NCBI RefSeq assembly: GCF_024211275.1
Contig: NZ_JAMLDX010000028.1
Coordinates: forward strand, 1 to 33,358
Direction of reading: 5' to 3'
DNA length: 33,358 nt
Source of the DNA: Sphingomonas tagetis
GTDB taxonomy: Bacteria; Pseudomonadota; Alphaproteobacteria; Sphingomonadales; Sphingomonadaceae
The position numbers were made by a program, and so were the translations under genes. This document shows positions 33,234 to 33,358 of the stretch, in pieces (the first letter of the stretch is position 1; each line of letters begins with the position of its first letter). The notes beneath the pieces are model-generated. The model searched no databases. It was not told where the DNA came from and was given only the letters and a program-made list of their open reading frames with translations.

Positions 33234-33358
33234 TCACAGTTTCTCGGTGAGTTCGGGCACGATCTTGAAGAGGTCGCCGACCAGTCCGATGTCGGCGACC
33301 TGGAAGATGGGGGCGTCCTCGTCCTTGTTGATGGCGATGATGGTCTTGGAGTCCTTCA
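33234..33358 (-). CDS. etfA: Electron transfer flavoprotein alpha subunit, C-terminal end
   Basis: The last 41 codons read KDSKTIIAINKDEDAPIFQV then ADIGLVGDLFKIVPELTEKL and stop. This is the FAD-binding end of EtfA/FixB, where SKTIIAINKD contacts the cofactor. The gene continues beyond the window. It takes electrons from acyl-CoA dehydrogenases to the quinone pool. A 132-base gap separates it from the next gene, in which I see no terminator. Confidence 0.93.
   Translation of the reverse strand, partial: KDSKTIIAINKDEDAPIFQVADIGLVGDLFKIVPELTEKL

Overview
The window looks like a high-GC alphaproteobacterial chromosome, most likely a sphingomonad. The evidence is a Caulobacter-type TonB-dependent receptor, decayed gene-transfer-agent (GTA) genes including a DUF2793 protein, and dense catabolic operons with many GTG starts and 4-base gene overlaps. 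No rRNA, tRNA or CRISPR array was seen.

Layout. (1) 1-308: the first codons of a probable IS630-type transposase, two hairpins, and a terminator. (2) 342-1463: an OmpA-type outer-membrane protein. (3) 1575-3694, minus strand: a collapsed GTA cluster. It keeps the tail of the large terminase, an intact spermidine-synthase-like gene, the N-terminal third of the portal protein joined directly to the C-terminal part of the tail host-specificity protein (gp15-like), and an internally deleted DUF2793 gene. The capsid and nearly all tail genes are gone. (4) 3856-13474: a module for uptake and breakdown of a probable uronate- or aldarate-containing compound: TonB receptor, GudP/GarP-like transporter, an exported 609-residue protein of unknown function, an exported type-B carboxylesterase, a LysR regulator and a 5-dehydro-4-deoxyglucarate dehydratase. 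(5) 13813-15450: a secreted beta-propeller-like protein. (6) 15571-33358: a large oxidative catabolic cluster: Zn-alcohol dehydrogenase, SDR, LysR regulator, Baeyer-Villiger monooxygenase, nitronate-monooxygenase-like flavoprotein, two acyl-CoA dehydrogenases, two GMC oxidoreductases, a ThDP-dependent 2-keto acid enzyme, YciI protein, frameshifted semialdehyde dehydrogenase, cyclase/hydrolase, FMN 2-hydroxy-acid dehydrogenase and the end of EtfA.

How the parts may work together. In region 6 a 15-bp palindrome of the LysR type (T-N11-A) lies on the start codon of the cluster's LysR gene and recurs at 14 of 15 positions, reversed, upstream of the ThDP gene 7 kb away. A weaker 12/15 match lies between the divergent monooxygenase and flavoprotein genes. 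This suggests one regulon. The 2-hydroxy-acid dehydrogenase, ThDP enzyme and aldehyde dehydrogenase resemble the step order of mandelate-type degradation, but the substrate is not known.

Two reading-frame problems deserve checking against raw reads: one extra C merges the acyl-CoA dehydrogenase with the GMC oxidoreductase, and two missing bases break the semialdehyde dehydrogenase.
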